Source: Cognatundibacterium rivi (GTDB lineage Bacteria; Pseudomonadota; Gammaproteobacteria; Burkholderiales; Burkholderiaceae_D). Taken from it: a stretch of 64,000 nucleotides of DNA. The notes under the pieces were generated by a model. The model searched no databases and was not told where the DNA came from. It saw only the letters and a list, made by a program, of their open reading frames with translations. Numbering within the stretch: the stretch's first letter is position 1; each line of letters opens with the position of its first letter. Position numbers and translations under genes: made by a program. Where the stretch lies: positions 868,001-932,000 of the forward strand of contig NZ_JAGSPK010000001.1 in the NCBI RefSeq assembly GCF_018139565.1. Reading direction: 5' to 3'. This document shows, one piece after another, positions 62,819-64,000 of this stretch.

Positions 62819-63852
62819 ATGTAGTGGCATCAACACCCGACGCCATTGCCACAGCAGCGCTGGCGCTGGAGGCTGGTCGTCTGGTCGCATTTCCGACTGA
62901 AACCGTCTACGGGCTCGGGGCCGATGCCGAAAATCCGGCCGCAGTCGCTGATATTTATAAAGCCAAGGGGCGTCCATCGGATCATCCTGTGATCGTGCAT
63001 GTTGCTCCCGGTGCCGATATCCGTTATTGGGCAAAAAATATTCCGCACGAAGCAGATCAATTGATCGCCGCATTCTGGCCGGGCCCGCTGACGCTGATTT
63101 TAAAACGCGCTGATCATATTCCGGATGCGGTTTCCGGTGGACAGGATACGGTCGGCATACGCTGTCCTTCGCATCCTGTGGCGCAACAATTATTGCGTGC
63201 TTTTAAAAATGGCAAAGGCGGTGTTGCCGCCCCTTCAGCAAACAAGTTTGGTCATGTCAGCCCGACTCTGGCGCAGCATGTGACCGAGGAATTTATGCAG
63301 GAAATTTTACCCGGCGGCCTGATTGCCGCTGTGCTTGACGGTGGTCAGAGCGAGGTCGGAATTGAATCGACGATCGTTGATCTGAGCCGCCTGGCGACGC
63401 ACGGCCCCGTATTGCTGCGCCCGGGGCAGATCAGTAGCGCGCAGCTAGCCGAAGTGCTGGGCGTGACACCTGCCAGCCCTGATGCCGCTGCGCCGCGCGC
63501 TTCCGGCACCCTTGATGCCCATTACGCGCCGCAAACACCGGTGGTGCAGGTGGCGCTTGCTGATTTGGATAATGTTGCTGCGCAATTGCAGGCCAGAGGG
63601 AAAACGATCGCTTTGCTGAGTTACCAGTCACATCCCGGAATCGTGGCGCTGGCAATACGGCAGTTACCGGCAGATGCTGCTGGTTACGCCCATGATTTGT
63701 ATGCCGGTTTGCGTGAACTGGATCATGCCCATGCTGATCTGATTCTGGTAGCAGCGATACCTCAGGATAAGGAATGGCTGGGTGTGAATGACCGCTTGCG
63801 ACGCGCCGCGTTTGATTCACGTGATGTTTTACAGAAAATACTGCAAGCCTGA
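62815..63852 (+). CDS. L-threonylcarbamoyladenylate synthase (TsaC/Sua5 type)
   Basis: Makes threonylcarbamoyl-AMP for the t6A modification of ANN-decoding tRNAs. 345 residues: an N-terminal YrdC domain (FPTETVYGLGADAENPAAVADI, KGRPSDHPVIVHV, and GIRCPSHPVAQQLL) and a C-terminal Sua5 domain from about 210, which makes it the long Sua5 form rather than short TsaC. ATG 62815 overlaps the purK stop (ATGA). No partners (tsaB, tsaD, tsaE) are nearby. Confidence 0.93.
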   Translation: MNVVASTPDAIATAALALEAGRLVAFPTETVYGLGADAENPAAVADIYKAKGRPSDHPVIVHVAPGADIRYWAKNIPHEADQLIAAFWPGPLTLILKRADHIPDAVSGGQDTVGIRCPSHPVAQQLLRAFKNGKGGVAAPSANKFGHVSPTLAQHVTEEFMQEILPGGLIAAVLDGGQSEVGIESTIVDLSRLATHGPVLLRPGQISSAQLAEVLGVTPASPDAAAPRASGTLDAHYAPQTPVVQVALADLDNVAAQLQARGKTIALLSYQSHPGIVALAIRQLPADAAGYAHDLYAGLRELDHAHADLILVAAIPQDKEWLGVNDRLRRAAFDSRDVLQKILQA

Positions 63853-63892
63853 GTTGATGGCCTGAGTTGGGCGTTTTTGGTATTGGCGCGAT

Positions 63893-64000
63893 TTATTTAT
63901 AGATAATTTTCATCACCAGAATAAACATCGCCAGTGCCAGCGTTACTGCATTCGCGATGATGATGGGCCAGGCATGTAATAGTATTCCATAGACCATCCA
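63893..64000 (-). CDS. SemiSWEET-type sugar transporter, C-terminal part (truncated by window)
   Basis: The minus strand is open from the window edge to the stop at 63893 and encodes WMVYGILLHAWPIIIANAV followed by a second hydrophobic stretch ending KIIYK. This matches the last helix and C-terminus of SemiSWEET/MtN3-type (PQ-loop) transporters. Only 35 residues are inside the window, so the start and identity need the neighbouring sequence. Confidence 0.65.
   Translation of the reverse strand, partial: WMVYGILLHAWPIIIANAVTLALAMFILVMKIIYK

Overview
The window reads as chromosomal DNA of a betaproteobacterium of the order Burkholderiales, most likely family Oxalobacteraceae (Herminiimonas/Undibacterium/Janthinobacterium-like). 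The basis is gene order and protein style: the pgk-pyk-fba-purC-purE-purK-tsaC block, recA-recX followed by sucCD, a chemoreceptor beginning [17 protein letters not shown], and the Hda-PerM-PcnB-FolK operon. The genus is inference. I see no rRNA, tRNA, CRISPR array, insertion sequence or prophage.

Layout. 0-11.7 kb is mostly housekeeping: beta-carbonic anhydrase, an NHL-repeat/M23-like membrane protein, an ABC pair of tungstate type, panB, a small DMT-type membrane protein with a CsoR/RcnR-like operator upstream, a leftward folK-pcnB-HAD-hda-perM operon, and purM divergent from it. 12-14.5 kb has an S41 protease lipoprotein, a small lipoprotein and tagA. 14.5-18.7 kb is a leftward operon of circularly permuted ATP-grasp, alpha-E, transglutaminase-like protein and the proteasome-like peptidase Anbu. 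18.7-23.3 kb is a TctDE-type two-component system transcribed into a DUF4212/large-subunit sodium:solute symporter pair. 23.6-32.4 kb is mixed: an SbtA-like transporter divergent from its LysR regulator, a ProQ/FinO RNA chaperone, pirin, TMEM175-like channel, nucleotidyltransferase, a Cache protein, a chemoreceptor, and a solute-binding protein with an apparent pair of compensating frameshifts.

32.6-37.2 kb is recA (LexA box), recX, a DUF2889 protein and sucCD. 37.3-38.8 kb is a PP2C phosphatase plus a two-FHA protein. 38.9-46 kb is a type IV pilin cassette: sigma-54 promoter, pilA, TfpZ-like accessory protein, a small unknown, a TPR/O-GlcNAc-transferase-like enzyme, a DegT aminotransferase and a PglL-like O-oligosaccharyltransferase. 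This suggests pilin or envelope glycosylation. After moaC and a BepA-like M48 protease comes a tight five-gene run (48.4-52.2 kb): WbqC-like protein, two tandem beta-propeller paralogues, a GNAT acetyltransferase and a methyltransferase. It looks like a surface-glycan module of unknown product and is the least explained part of the window.

52.3-64 kb returns to core genes: a YheT hydrolase group, azlCD, pgk, pyk, fba, purC, purE, purK and tsaC, ending in a partial SemiSWEET-type gene. A GGGGGGAGTAT operator-like element appears both upstream of the DMT-type gene (6.2 kb) and upstream of purK (61.5 kb), and the motif TAAAAT(A/C)GCGG recurs upstream of purM, azlC and pgk.
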